From: Actinomycetes bacterium | GTDB lineage: Bacteria; Actinomycetota; Acidimicrobiia; Acidimicrobiales; RAAP-2 | DNA: 38,930 nucleotides | Assembly (NCBI GenBank): GCA_021818025.1 | Contig: JAKAFH010000011.1 | Span: 1-38,930, forward strand | Direction of reading: 5' to 3' | Shown here: piece after piece, positions 15,901-25,028 of the stretch | How positions within the stretch are numbered: the stretch's first letter is position 1 | Layout of the letters: every line of letters starts with the position of its first letter | Notes under the pieces: model-generated | The model's input: the letters and a program-made list of their open reading frames with translations, nothing else | Database searches by the model: none | Told to the model about the DNA's origin: nothing | Made by a program: the position numbers and the translations under genes

Positions 15901-17259
15901 CTAGTGCGAGTGACGCCAACGCAGGTGGTGCAGGTGCCGGGTGGTCGGTGGCCGGTGCTTCACCCCGTCGGCGAAGACGGTTTGGTCGATCCGGCGCATC
16001 GTGGGCAGCCCCGGCAACACCGCGAGCGTGACCGCGATGCCGATGAGCGCGAGCCCGGTGCGCAGGCCGGTCCAGTGGATGAGCACGGTCATCATCAGCG
16101 ACCCGAGGGCCATCCCCGCGACCTCGCCACCCTCGAGGGCGCCGAGCACCCGTCCGAGCTTGTCGTTGGGCACGATGTGCTGGAGGATCGTGATGGCGTT
16201 CACGTCCACCACCGAATTCGCCGCTCCGATCAGCCACATCGACAGCAGCGCCGCACCCAGGGTTGGCAGCACCGCGATGATGACCAGGGGAGCGGCCCAC
16301 ACGATCACGCCCAGGGCAAAGTCCATCGCGAGCTGTGCGCGCTCCATCAGCATGAGCGCGACGAAGCCACCGACGAGGCCCCCGATGCCGAGCAGCGACT
16401 CCATGAGGCCCAGTCCCGAACTGCCGATGTGGAGCATCTTCAAGGCGATCGCGACGGTGAACACCGCTGACGCGCCCGCGACGACGCACTGCAGGACGTA
16501 GAGCACGACGAGGGTCAGCACGTTGCGGTCATTGCCGATGAGCCGAAAGCCCTGGATGGCGCGTGCGAGGAAGCTCTGGGCACGTGCGTCGCGTTCGTCG
16601 GGCGCCTGGCGGAGCAATTCGATGATCTCGGGCGAGCGTTCAGCGTCGGTTGGGGCGTGAATCGAGAAGACGACGATCGCCGACCACACGAACGTTGCCG
16701 CGTCGAAGCTGAACGCGGCGGACACGTTCGTGAACGCGAGCAGGAAACCGGCGAGAGCCGGGCCGGCGAAGAAGCCGACGCTCTCGATCGTGCTCGAGAC
16801 GACGTTCGCCCCGGCGATCTCGTCGTGATTCTTCGCGAGCGTCGGCAGGATCGAGGCCTGGGAGGGCCGGAACGCCGTTCCGGCGAGGCCGACGAGCACG
16901 ACGAGGGCGTAGACGTACCACTTCGAGCCGTGCAGGGCGACGATGGTCGCCGCGAGCGCTACCAAAACGAGCCGGACGAGATCCGACGCCACCATGATGA
17001 TCCGCCGGTCGTACTGGTCGGCCAGGGTCGACGTGAACGGCGCCACCGACGCGATGGCGACGTAGCGCACGACCGCGAGCACCCCGACGGCGGTCGCTCC
17101 ACCGCTGCGATAGACGAAGACCACGGCGCTGAGCGAGAAGACGCCGTCGCCGATGAGCGAGACCCCGAAGGCGAGGAAGATGCGCCGCAGGGCGGGATTG
17201 GCGAAGACGTTCGCCATAGCCGTCTTTGACGAGCGCAACTCCTCGCGAACCTGACTCAT
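15901..17259 (-). CDS. MFS transporter, EntS/multidrug-exporter-like
   Basis: The 452-aa protein shows about 12 hydrophobic helices. The MFS loop 2-3 motif appears as STLADQYDRRIIM (about residues 79-91). Similar proteins export drugs or siderophores; the substrate is unknown. A cytoplasmic loop near residue 210-240 is charged. GAGGAG lies 6 nt before the ATG at 17259. The His/Arg-rich C-terminal tail (HRPPTTRHLHHLRWRHSH) is unusual and could be metal-binding or simply a divergent tail. Confidence 0.88.
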   Translation of the reverse strand: MSQVREELRSSKTAMANVFANPALRRIFLAFGVSLIGDGVFSLSAVVFVYRSGGATAVGVLAVVRYVAIASVAPFTSTLADQYDRRIIMVASDLVRLVLVALAATIVALHGSKWYVYALVVLVGLAGTAFRPSQASILPTLAKNHDEIAGANVVSSTIESVGFFAGPALAGFLLAFTNVSAAFSFDAATFVWSAIVVFSIHAPTDAERSPEIIELLRQAPDERDARAQSFLARAIQGFRLIGNDRNVLTLVVLYVLQCVVAGASAVFTVAIALKMLHIGSSGLGLMESLLGIGGLVGGFVALMLMERAQLAMDFALGVIVWAAPLVIIAVLPTLGAALLSMWLIGAANSVVDVNAITILQHIVPNDKLGRVLGALEGGEVAGMALGSLMMTVLIHWTGLRTGLALIGIAVTLAVLPGLPTMRRIDQTVFADGVKHRPPTTRHLHHLRWRHSH

Positions 17260-17379
17260 CGACCGCTCCTCACGTCACCTTCACTCGAGAATGGCGACCT
17301 CGCCGCAACCCCCATTCGACAAACACCGCTGCCGTTGGCCTCAACCCGCCCGCGACTCGGTCCGCGGACCCGACCTGGC

Positions 17380-17721
17380 TCAGTCGACCGCGCGATTGGC
17401 CAGCATCTCGAAGTGCTCGTAGAGACGCGCTTCGCCGAGTTGACCGCGCAGCGTTTGGGCGTACGAACCGACCTTGGCCCACATGCCCTCGATCCAAAAC
17501 AGGTCGCTCAGCAGCTCCCACGCCAGCACGCCGTGCTTGACGAGCGCGCCCGCCGTCTCGCCGAACATAAGAACGGTGCGGGCCGCGTCGGCGCTCGCCG
17601 TGTCGGTCGTGGCGTCGAAGCCTTCGCGGAAGATATCGGACATGGCGGAATCAAGTCCGATTTCGCTGCTCCAGCGCACCAGGTCCATGAACACCTTTGC
17701 GTCGTCATGGGTTACCGCCAT
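17380..17721 (-). CDS. Small conserved hypothetical protein, DUF4760-like
   Basis: The 113-aa soluble protein is alpha-helical in appearance: AKVFMDLVRWSSEIGLDSAM, TVLMFGETAGALVKHGVL, LYEHFEMLANRAVD. The shape resembles short DUF4760-type proteins, but I am not sure. I chose the ATG at 17721 because AAGGGGGA lies just upstream; a frame extending to 17922 would overlap the divergent CoA-transferase start. The function is unknown. Confidence 0.65.
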   Translation of the reverse strand: MAVTHDDAKVFMDLVRWSSEIGLDSAMSDIFREGFDATTDTASADAARTVLMFGETAGALVKHGVLAWELLSDLFWIEGMWAKVGSYAQTLRGQLGEARLYEHFEMLANRAVD

Positions 17722-17900
17722 GTCGTCCCCCTTTGCGGCACCGCCGCTGGTCACTCGTCTGGTGGCCCAAGCACGCCCCGCTTCGGCCAACCATATAGAG
17801 CGCGAGTCCATTACGGCGTTTTGATAGTTGAGAGAATTCTTTGCGATTCGCGTGCGCATCTGCTCGTCCAGGCGCAAAGAGCACTCGTCGCTCGCAGCGT

Positions 17901-17906
17901 TAGGCT
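17901..17906 (+). promoter_or_regulatory. -10 box (TAGGCT), leaderless start of the CoA-transferase gene
   Basis: TAGGCT lies exactly 6 nt (CTCGCA) before the GTG at 17913, and no Shine-Dalgarno is present. Transcription should start at the start codon. Confidence 0.6.
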
Positions 17907-17912
17907 CTCGCA

Positions 17913-19439
17913 GTGACCCCACCGGACCAGTCTCGAATCCACAACGCCGCTATTGCGAGCCGGGTGATGACGCCCGACGAGGCGGCCGAGTTCATCCGGC
18001 CCGGTGACAACGTGGGCATGAGCGGGTTTACCGGGGCCGGGTACCCCAAGGAAGTGCCTGGCGCGCTCGTACGCCGGGTCGAGGCGGCGGCCGCACGTGG
18101 GGACCGATTCGCGGTGAGCGTCTGGACCGGTGCCTCGACCGCGCCCGAGCTCGACGGCGCCCTCGCGGCCGTCGACGCGATCGATCTGCGCATGCCCTAC
18201 CAGTCGGACCCGGTCAGTCGCGCCAAGATCAACGCCGGCCTCGTCGACTACCTCGACCTGCACCTCTCGCACGTCGCCCAGATGGTGTGGGAGGGCGCCT
18301 TCGGACACCTCGACGTCGCCGTCGTCGAGGTGGCCGGCGTCACCGCCGACGGCAATCTCATCCCGTCCTCGTCGGTCGGCAACAACAAGACCTGGATCGA
18401 CCAGGCCGATCGCGTGATCCTCGAGGTGAACGCCTGGCAGCCCGAGGCGTTTGCGGGCATGCACGACGTCTACTACGGGACCGCCCTGCCGCCGCACCGT
18501 AAGCCGATCCAGATCGTCTCGGCCTCGGACCGCATCGGCGTGCCTTACCTGCGCTGCGCGCCCGAGAAGATCGTCGCCGTGGTCGAGACCTACGCGCCCG
18601 ATCGCAATACCGCCTTCAAGCCGGTCGACGAGACCTCCCAGCTCATCGCCCAGCACCTCCTCGAATTCCTCGCCCACGAGGTGAAGCACGACCGTCTGCC
18701 GGCCGGGCTGCTGCCCCTGCAGTCGGGCGTCGGCAACATCGCCAACGCGGTGCTGCGCGGACTCGACGGGGGACCGTTCCGCCCGCTCACCGCCTACACC
18801 GAGGTCATCCAGGACGGCATGCTCGCCCTCTTGCAGTCGGGCACGATGGACTCGATCTCGGCGACCGCCTTCTCGTTGAGCGAGGAGGGCGCGGCCGACC
18901 TGCACGCCAACATCGCCGACTACCGCCAGCGGATCGTGCTGCGGCCCCAGGAGATCAGCAACCACCCCGAGGTGATCCGCCGACTGGGCTGCCTGGCGAT
19001 GAACGGCGCCATCGAGGCCGACATCTACGGCAACATCAACTCGACCCACGTCATGGGAACGGGCATCATGAACGGCATCGGGGGATCGGGCGACTTCGCG
19101 CGCAACGCCTACATCGCGATGTTCCTCACGCCCTCGACCGCCAAGGACGGCGCGATCTCCTCGATCGTTCCCATGGTGAGTCACGTGGACCACACCGAGC
19201 ACGACGTGCACGTCATCATCACCGAACAGGGTGTCGCCGATCTGCGTGGATTGGCACCGCGGCGGCGCGCCCAGAAGATCATCGACCAGTGCGCGCACCC
19301 CGACTACCGGCCGATGCTCCAGGACTACTTCGACCGCGCCAACGCGTCGAGTTCGGGCCGACACACCCCGCACCTGATCGAGGAGGCACTGTCGTGGCAC
19401 GCGCGCTACCTCCGCGAAGGCACGATGCGGCGCAACTGA
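17913..19439 (+). CDS. Acetyl-CoA hydrolase/transferase, succinyl-CoA:acetate CoA-transferase type
   Basis: Class I CoA-transferases of this type move CoA between succinyl-CoA, acetyl-CoA and short carboxylates through a glutamyl-CoA thioester. The 508-aa length fits the Cat1/AarC group. GMSGFTGAGYPKEVP is the N-terminal CoA-binding loop. The catalytic glutamate is probably Glu297 in AYTEVIQDG, after the conserved QSGVGNIANAV. The C-terminal part contains GGSGDFARNAYIAMFLTPST and ITEQGVADLRGLAPRRRA. It is probably monocistronic: divergent from the small gene at 17721 and followed by the LacI promoter. It could serve acetate metabolism. Confidence 0.93.
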   Translation: MTPPDQSRIHNAAIASRVMTPDEAAEFIRPGDNVGMSGFTGAGYPKEVPGALVRRVEAAAARGDRFAVSVWTGASTAPELDGALAAVDAIDLRMPYQSDPVSRAKINAGLVDYLDLHLSHVAQMVWEGAFGHLDVAVVEVAGVTADGNLIPSSSVGNNKTWIDQADRVILEVNAWQPEAFAGMHDVYYGTALPPHRKPIQIVSASDRIGVPYLRCAPEKIVAVVETYAPDRNTAFKPVDETSQLIAQHLLEFLAHEVKHDRLPAGLLPLQSGVGNIANAVLRGLDGGPFRPLTAYTEVIQDGMLALLQSGTMDSISATAFSLSEEGAADLHANIADYRQRIVLRPQEISNHPEVIRRLGCLAMNGAIEADIYGNINSTHVMGTGIMNGIGGSGDFARNAYIAMFLTPSTAKDGAISSIVPMVSHVDHTEHDVHVIITEQGVADLRGLAPRRRAQKIIDQCAHPDYRPMLQDYFDRANASSSGRHTPHLIEEALSWHARYLREGTMRRN

Positions 19440-19455
19440 GGCGCTCACGGCGCCT
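19439..19455 (+). terminator. Hairpin at the end of the CoA-transferase gene
   Basis: AGGCGC and GCGCCT form a perfect 6-bp stem around a 5-nt loop, beginning at the last base of the stop codon. No T-run follows, so this is only a weak terminator candidate. Confidence 0.3.
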
Positions 19456-19539
19456 GGCGTGGCGACACTTGTGGCGCGCCGCGAACGAGGTGTGTTCTGC
19501 CAAGTTCGAACGCTCGTGAACAAAACGTCAAGCGATGAC

Positions 19540-19568
19540 TTGACAGTGCTGAGGGCGCTCGTTACTTT
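19540..19568 (+). promoter_or_regulatory. Promoter of the LacI-type regulator and transport operon
   Basis: A perfect -35 TTGACA (19540-19545), a 17-nt spacer and a -10 TACTTT (19563-19568) form the best sigma70-type promoter in the window. The last base of the -10 box is the first base of the first operator, and the predicted start (about 19575) falls inside that operator. Confidence 0.7.
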
Positions 19569-19581
19569 GTAAGCGGTTACA
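19568..19581 (+). promoter_or_regulatory. LacI-family operator O1
   Basis: TGTAAGCGGTTACA is an almost symmetric LacI-type operator with the central CG typical of the family. It overlaps the -10 box and the predicted transcription start, so repressor bound here would block RNA polymerase. Confidence 0.72.
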
Positions 19582-19585
19582 TTGC

Positions 19586-19599
19586 TGTAAGCGGTTACA
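19586..19599 (+). promoter_or_regulatory. LacI-family operator O2
   Basis: This is an exact second copy of O1 (TGTAAGCGGTTACA), 18 bp downstream, just before the regulator's coding sequence. The close tandem spacing allows two repressor dimers to bind side by side. Confidence 0.72.
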
Positions 19600-19609
19600 A
19601 GTGCAGTGC

Positions 19610-20740
19610 ATGCACGAGTCCGAGGGGGAGTACGTGGTCGATTCACCTGCGACGATTTACGACGTCGCTGCGCGCGCCGGTGTCTCTATCGCCACCGTGA
19701 GCCGCGCGATCAATGCCCTCGACTCGGTCCGACCCGAGACCCGCGACCGAGTCTTGGCCGCGATGGAGGAGCTGGAATTCGTCCCCAATTCCGTGGCGCG
19801 AGGACTGTCGAGCGGCAAGCACTGGATCCTGGGTCTGGTCTTCATGCGCGCGGGCGTCGACAGCGGGGTCCTGGGTGTTGAAGAGGCGAGCCTGCTGTAC
19901 ACGGACATCGTCATCCGGGGTGCCGAGACCCGCGCCGCCCATCACGGCTTCGCTCTACTCCTGAGCAGCTCAGACGACAGCCACCCGTCGAACATGTCCT
20001 CACTGCTGAATCTCACCGGAACGGTCGACGGGCTGATTCTGCTCGATCGGGTCTTGAAGGACGAGGACGTTGCGTATCTTTCCAAGAAGATCCCCATCGT
20101 GCTCCTCTCGGGCAACGGCAACGTTCCCAACGTCGTCACGGTCCGGGTCGACAACGAACAGGCGATGCGCGACTTGGCCGAGCATCTCGTGACGGTGCAC
20201 GGCGTCTCGCGAATCGGCTTCGTCACGGGTTCCAACGAGAGTCCCGACAGCGTCGCGCGCACCAGCGCCTTCCTTGACGCAGTCACTGCCATGGGAGGGG
20301 TGGCGGACCCCAGCGACATTCTCCAATCTGACTGGACGTCGGCCGGCGGCGAGGCCGCCATGAGAGAGCGACTCAAGTCCGATCGACCCCTTCCGGACGT
20401 GTTCGCCTGCGCGAACGACCAGACCGCGGTCGGGGTCATCTACGCACTCGGGGAACGCGGGATCCGAGTACCTGGGGACGTCATCGTCACGGGCTTCGAC
20501 GACATCTCACTCACCCGGTACTTCAACCCGTCACTCACGACGATTCGCCAGTCGGGGAGCATCCTCGGCGAAGTCGCGGTGGACGCCCTTGTTTCGCTGC
20601 TCGACGATCCCGACGGCGCGAAAGCGACGATCGTGCTGCCGACGGAGTTGATCGTGCGCGCGAGCTGCGGCTGCGCCGAGGAGGGCGAATTGAAACGTGA
20701 GGCCCTCGGCGCCCGGCGTTCGGCGGGGGTTCTGTCGTGA
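19610..20740 (+). CDS. LacI-family transcriptional regulator, probable beta-glucoside/cellobiose repressor
   Basis: The protein is about 376 aa. Its N-terminal HTH and hinge read TIYDVAARAGVSIATVSRAI and FVPNSVARGLSSG. The periplasmic-binding-protein-like effector domain follows, with FACANDQTAVGVIYALGERG and VIVTGFDDISLTRYFNPSLT. It is followed with a 4-nt overlap by an ABC transporter and then a beta-glucosidase, so a sugar released from or related to beta-glucosides is the likely inducer. The start is uncertain: ATG 19610, GTG 19601, or GTG 19634 (which has GGGGGAG upstream) are all in frame, and 19634 would give MVDSPATIYDVA. Two operators over its own promoter imply autoregulation. Confidence 0.92.
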   Translation: MHESEGEYVVDSPATIYDVAARAGVSIATVSRAINALDSVRPETRDRVLAAMEELEFVPNSVARGLSSGKHWILGLVFMRAGVDSGVLGVEEASLLYTDIVIRGAETRAAHHGFALLLSSSDDSHPSNMSSLLNLTGTVDGLILLDRVLKDEDVAYLSKKIPIVLLSGNGNVPNVVTVRVDNEQAMRDLAEHLVTVHGVSRIGFVTGSNESPDSVARTSAFLDAVTAMGGVADPSDILQSDWTSAGGEAAMRERLKSDRPLPDVFACANDQTAVGVIYALGERGIRVPGDVIVTGFDDISLTRYFNPSLTTIRQSGSILGEVAVDALVSLLDDPDGAKATIVLPTELIVRASCGCAEEGELKREALGARRSAGVLS

Positions 20741-21717
20741 GAACCATCGCGCGCCGACTCGGTCTGTACCTGCTCACGGCTTGGGTCGCCGTCACCGCTA
20801 ACTTCATCTTGCCCCGGCTCATGCCGGGTAATCCCGTGCAGACCCTCATCGGCAAGATCACCAGTCAAGTAACGCCGGCCGAGATCCGCGCCATTCGACT
20901 TTCCTTCGGCATGGGTTTCAAAGAGGGAATCGTCGCACAGTATTTCACCTACCTCGGACAGCTCTTCCACGGCAATCTCGGTGTATCGATTACCCTCGGC
21001 GCGCCAGTGAGTTCAATTCTGCGCGAATCCGTACCGTGGACGATCGGGTTGATCGGCGTTTCCACCATCGTGAGTTTCTTCGTGGGCACAGTCGCCGGGG
21101 CCATGCTCGGCTGGACTCGTGGATCGCGGTTCGACTCGCTCATCCCGACCGCGACCTTCTTCCAGGCCATCCCGTACTTCTTTCTTGGCACGGTCATGCT
21201 GCTCATCTTCGGGAGCGACCTGCACTGGTTCCCGGTGCTCGGTGCCTACAGCCAGGGTGCGACGCCGGGGTGGAACTGGTCATTTATCGCCAGCGTGATC
21301 CGCTACGGCGAACTCCCGGTCATATCGATCATCTTGAGCTCCGTCGCGGGTTGGATGCTCGGCATGCGCAACATGATGATCACGATGATCGGGGAGGATT
21401 TCGTCCTGATGGCAGTGGCGAAGGGGCTGCCGCGACGCAAGGTGATCATGCACGCCGCGCGCAACGCCGTCCTACCGAGCATCGCGAATCTGTCGCTCGC
21501 CATCGGCCTCGTGGTTTCGGGGGCGCTCTTAGTGGAGCTCGTCTTCAACTACCCCGGCGTCGGCGACCTGCTCCTCCAGGCGGTCTTGAACGAGGATTAC
21601 CCACTCATCCAGGGCATCTTCTTGGTAATCACGTTTACGGTGCTCGCCGCGAATCTGCTCGCCGACGTGGTTTACCTGGTGCTCGACCCACGAACCCGCA
21701 GCGAGGCGGCGGTATGA
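20737..21717 (+). CDS. ABC transporter permease, DppB/OppB type
   Basis: The 326-aa inner-membrane permease has about six helices and the family's N-terminal pattern ARRLGLYLLTAWVAVTANFILPRLMPGNPV. The EAA-type loop that contacts the ATPase is ARNAVLPSIANLSLAIGLVV, and it ends with the typical GVGDLLLQAVLNEDYPLIQG. It pairs with the next permease to form the channel for the family 5 binding protein. The GTG start overlaps the regulator stop by 4 nt. Confidence 0.93.
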   Translation: MRTIARRLGLYLLTAWVAVTANFILPRLMPGNPVQTLIGKITSQVTPAEIRAIRLSFGMGFKEGIVAQYFTYLGQLFHGNLGVSITLGAPVSSILRESVPWTIGLIGVSTIVSFFVGTVAGAMLGWTRGSRFDSLIPTATFFQAIPYFFLGTVMLLIFGSDLHWFPVLGAYSQGATPGWNWSFIASVIRYGELPVISIILSSVAGWMLGMRNMMITMIGEDFVLMAVAKGLPRRKVIMHAARNAVLPSIANLSLAIGLVVSGALLVELVFNYPGVGDLLLQAVLNEDYPLIQGIFLVITFTVLAANLLADVVYLVLDPRTRSEAAV

Positions 21718-22676
21718 GAGGGCTCGCTCTACCGCGTTCACCCAAGGTCATCCTCGGGCTTGGCATCCTCGGCTTCTTCATCGTGATGACGGTGATCGGC
21801 CCGTGGCTAGCCCCCTACGACCCGAGTTCCACCGCGTTCCCCGCCCTGCTCACGCCGTCGTCGCACCACCTGCTCGGCACCACCAGCCTCGGCCAGGACA
21901 TCTTCTCCCAACTTCTGGTCGGCGCCCGCGCGACGATGGTCGTCGCCCTCGTCGCGGGTCTGGTGGCGACGGTACTGTCGATGGTCGTTGGCGTAACCGC
22001 GGGCTATCTCGGCGGTGTATCTGACGACGGGCTGACGTTGCTCTCCAACGTCTTTCTCGCCATCCCGGGCGTACCCCTACTCATTGTCATCGACAGTTAC
22101 CTACCGGTGAACAGTCGTTCGAACGAATTCGTGATCGGTCTGATCATCAGCCTCACCGGATGGGCATGGGGCGCGCGAGTCCTGCGCGCTCAGACGTTGT
22201 CGCTTCGCAATCGCGACTTCGTCGAGGCCGCGCGGATCATTGGCGAGTCACGCCGGCGGATCATGTTCAGCGAGATCGCCCCCAACCTCTTGCCGGTGCT
22301 CGCGTCCTCGCTGCTCTTCACGGTGCTGTACTCGATCGGCGCCTACGTCACCCTCGCCTACATCGGGCTCACGAGCACCGCCACGTGGAACTGGGGCACG
22401 ATGCTCTACTGGGCCCAGGCGAACAACGCACCGTTGTCCAACGAGTGGTACTGGTTTATCCCGCCGGGTATCTGCATCGCGCTCGTCGGCACCGGTCTCG
22501 CGTTGGTGAACTTCGGGATCGACGAGTTCATCAACCCCCGCCTGCGCGCTGCGGGACTCACCGCTCGCCAGCGACGTCAGTTGCACCTACCGCGCCGCGC
22601 GCGGTTAGGCCTCACGCCGGTGGTATCGCTCGCCCCCGCGCCGAACCGGCGTTCGACCCACGCGGTGGTCAAGTGA
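21714..22676 (+). CDS. ABC transporter permease, DppC/OppC type
   Basis: The 320-aa partner permease starts at the ATG at 21714, which overlaps the previous stop (ATGA). An upstream extension of the frame to 21036 lies wholly within the previous gene and is rejected. It has the OppC N-terminus with APYDPSSTAFPALLTPSSHH and LLGTTSLGQDIFSQLLVGAR. The EAA loop is DFVEAARIIGESRRRIMF with EIAPNLLPVLAS. The C-terminal ~45 residues are extra, basic and probably cytoplasmic. Confidence 0.93.
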   Translation: MRGLALPRSPKVILGLGILGFFIVMTVIGPWLAPYDPSSTAFPALLTPSSHHLLGTTSLGQDIFSQLLVGARATMVVALVAGLVATVLSMVVGVTAGYLGGVSDDGLTLLSNVFLAIPGVPLLIVIDSYLPVNSRSNEFVIGLIISLTGWAWGARVLRAQTLSLRNRDFVEAARIIGESRRRIMFSEIAPNLLPVLASSLLFTVLYSIGAYVTLAYIGLTSTATWNWGTMLYWAQANNAPLSNEWYWFIPPGICIALVGTGLALVNFGIDEFINPRLRAAGLTARQRRQLHLPRRARLGLTPVVSLAPAPNRRSTHAVVK

Positions 22677-23824
22677 GCGCCACCATCCCTCGCGAGGTCC
22701 AGTCCACCGCCGCCGAAGGCGGCCGTGCGTCAACGGGCCCAGTTCGCGACGGCGCGATTCGCGAGTCGGTGCTTGAGATCAATCATTTTAGCGTCGACTA
22801 CGGCGCCGGCGAAAACATGGTGCGCGCCGTCTCGGACGTCACGCTACGCCTGGAACGGTCGCGGGTGCTCGGCATTGCGGGCGAGAGCGGCTCGGGTAAG
22901 TCGACGTTGGTCTACGCAATGACTCGACTCCTGCGATCGCCCGGTCTGATTAGCGGCGGTGAGGTGATCCTTCACGTCACCGACGAAGGGGGGGCCGTGA
23001 CCCCGGTCAATCTCGTCACCGCCACCGAGTCCGAACTGCGCAGGGTGCGCTGGTCCCACGTGTCAATCGTGCTCCAGAGCGCCCTCAGCGCGCTCAATCC
23101 GGTGTTGCGCATCGGCCGCGAGTTCGACGAGGTGCTGAAGACCCACCGTCCGAACCTGACCAAGGCGCAACGACGCGCGAGGGCCGAGGAGCTTTTGCGG
23201 ATGGTCGGGCTCAGTGGGGATCGGCTCGAGCGGTTCCCTCACGAACTCTCGGGCGGACAGCGCCAGCGCGTGATGATCGCCGTGGCGCTCGCGCTCGACC
23301 CCGAGCTCGTCGTGATGGATGAACCGACGACCGCCCTCGACGTCGTCACGCAGCGCGAGATCATCGGCGAGTTGAGTACGTTACGCGCGCAATTCGGCTT
23401 CGCGATGATCTTTATCACCCACGACCTTTCGTTGCTGGTCGAGCTGGCTGATGAGATCGCCGTCATGTACGCCGGTTCCATCGTTGAGCGCGCCGGAGCG
23501 CGCGAACTCTATGAGTCGCCTCGCCATCCCTATACCCTGGGCCTACTCAACTCGTTCCCGCCGCTGCACGGCGAGCGCCGCGAATTGACCGGGATACCAG
23601 GAACGCCGCCCGACCTCGCGGATCCCCCGACGGGTTGCAGTTTTGCGCCGCGGTGTGCCTTCGCCATGGAACGGTGCGTGCTCGAGAAGCCGACGCTCGT
23701 CGAGGTCGATGACACGGGGCGAAGCGTGGCCTGCTGGCTGTTCGACGACGCGAGCGGATCGCGCGTGCCCGTGGAGCTTTCGCGGGTTGCCCCGCGCGCC
23801 GAGGCGCCGAAGGGGGGGTCGTGA
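22673..23824 (+). CDS. ABC transporter ATP-binding protein, DppD/OppD type
   Basis: The 383-aa ATPase has Walker A GESGSGKST at residues 70-78, the signature LSGGQRQR at 192-199 and Walker B VVMDEPT just after residue 212. The C-terminal oligopeptide-type extension carries GCSFAPRCAFAMERC. The first ~30 residues are a low-complexity extension. The GTG at 22673 overlaps the previous stop by 4 nt; the longer frame from 22160 lies inside the permease gene and is rejected. It works as a heterodimer with the next gene product. Confidence 0.93.
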   Translation: MSATIPREVQSTAAEGGRASTGPVRDGAIRESVLEINHFSVDYGAGENMVRAVSDVTLRLERSRVLGIAGESGSGKSTLVYAMTRLLRSPGLISGGEVILHVTDEGGAVTPVNLVTATESELRRVRWSHVSIVLQSALSALNPVLRIGREFDEVLKTHRPNLTKAQRRARAEELLRMVGLSGDRLERFPHELSGGQRQRVMIAVALALDPELVVMDEPTTALDVVTQREIIGELSTLRAQFGFAMIFITHDLSLLVELADEIAVMYAGSIVERAGARELYESPRHPYTLGLLNSFPPLHGERRELTGIPGTPPDLADPPTGCSFAPRCAFAMERCVLEKPTLVEVDDTGRSVACWLFDDASGSRVPVELSRVAPRAEAPKGGS

Positions 23825-24870
23825 GCGAGACCCGAGTAGAGAGGGACGTGGTCCAGCTCAGTGCGAAACACCTGTCGCGCGATTTCACGTCGCGCGTACC
23901 CGGGCGTTTCGTCAGCGCCAGGCAGGTCACGCACGCGGTCGACGACGTGAGCCTCGACCTCGTCGCGGGCCGGGTGGTCGCGGTGGTGGGCGAGAGTGGT
24001 TCGGGCAAGTCAGTCCTGGCGCGCATGCTGGCGCGCATTGTCCGGCCGACGTCGGGTGCCCTCGCGCTGCGCGGTACCCCGATACCCGCCCGAGCCAAAC
24101 GCGACCTCGCCTACGCCTCGATGGTGCAGCTCGTGCTCCAGGACCCGTTCGCGTCGGTCAACCCCGTGCACCGGATCCGCCACAGCCTCGAACGGCCGTT
24201 GTTGATCCACGGCGCGGAACGAACCCAAGTCGGCGAACTCGCCTCGGCTGTGCTGAAGAGGGTCTCGCTCGACTCGTCGGATCGCTTCCTCGACCGGTAC
24301 CCCCACGAGCTCTCCGGAGGTCAGCTCCAACGGGTATCCATTGCGCGCGCCCTGTGCGTGAAGCCGAAGGTCCTTCTCGCCGACGAGCCGATTTCGATGC
24401 TCGACGTCTCGGTGCGCCTGGGGATTTTGAACCTGCTGAAGGGTCTGTGCGACGACGAGAACCTCGCGGTGCTCTACATTACCCACGACATCGCCTCGGC
24501 GCGGTATCTCGCGGACGAGACGATCGTGATGTACGCCGGCCAGGTCGTCGAACAGTCCCACGGGACCGCGCTGGTTGACGCGCCGACTCATCCGTACACC
24601 CAGCTCCTGATCGCGTCGGTACCCGACCCGTCGGACCCGACGGCGGTCAGTGCGCGCGACGCCTCGCTCCGCATTCCCGCGAGTGCGTCGGCGGGCTGCC
24701 GGTTTGCGCCGCGGTGTCCTGATGCGATGGCGCGCTGTGCATCCGAGAGTCCGCCCGCCTTCGAGGTCAGACCCGGTCACTTCTCTCGCTGTTGGCTGAA
24801 CGAGAACGATCGAGTGGCGACCCTGGTGGCGCCGCTGACGCGACGAAAGGGGGAACCGACGACGACGTGA
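23821..24870 (+). CDS. ABC transporter ATP-binding protein, DppF/OppF type
   Basis: The 349-aa second ATPase has Walker A GESGSGKSV (about residues 58-66), the signature ELSGGQLQR, Walker B VLLADEPI and the H-loop ITHDIASARYLAD. The C-terminal extension has GCRFAPRCPDAMARC. The GTG start overlaps the previous stop (GTGA). A hairpin lies 17 nt after its stop, before the binding-protein gene. Confidence 0.93.
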   Translation: MSETRVERDVVQLSAKHLSRDFTSRVPGRFVSARQVTHAVDDVSLDLVAGRVVAVVGESGSGKSVLARMLARIVRPTSGALALRGTPIPARAKRDLAYASMVQLVLQDPFASVNPVHRIRHSLERPLLIHGAERTQVGELASAVLKRVSLDSSDRFLDRYPHELSGGQLQRVSIARALCVKPKVLLADEPISMLDVSVRLGILNLLKGLCDDENLAVLYITHDIASARYLADETIVMYAGQVVEQSHGTALVDAPTHPYTQLLIASVPDPSDPTAVSARDASLRIPASASAGCRFAPRCPDAMARCASESPPAFEVRPGHFSRCWLNENDRVATLVAPLTRRKGEPTTT

Positions 24871-24887
24871 CGACGACCATCCAGTCG

Positions 24888-24917
24888 GGCGCGCACCACT
24901 CTGGTGGTCATCGCGCC
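24888..24917 (+). terminator. Intra-operon hairpin before the binding-protein gene
   Basis: A two-part stem, GGCGCG/CGCGCC outside and ACCAC/GTGGT inside, closes a 4-nt loop between the second ATPase gene and the binding-protein gene. There is no T-run. It could be an RNA-processing or attenuation element that separates the levels of the two transcripts. Confidence 0.35.
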
Positions 24918-25028
24918 TTGGCAAGGACGCGCAGGTCCAACCGACCTCGCGTCAGGCAGTACGGACCCACACGGTTCATAAAGACGTCGGCGAGAGCCGG
25001 CTGGACGTTACCAATATAAAGGATGCGT

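Noticed and set aside
17811-19646. 611-codon minus-strand frame opposite the CoA-transferase gene
   Set aside because: It is antisense to a well-recognised 508-aa enzyme, is rich in Arg, His, Asp and Gly as expected of a GC-rich shadow, and has no recognisable domain.
21036-21713. Upstream extension of the second permease frame
   Set aside because: It lies inside the first permease gene; the ATG at 21714 gives a normal-length OppC-type protein with an ATGA overlap.
22160-22672. Upstream extension of the first ATPase frame
   Set aside because: It lies inside the second permease gene; the GTG at 22673 gives a normal ATPase and the usual 4-nt overlap.
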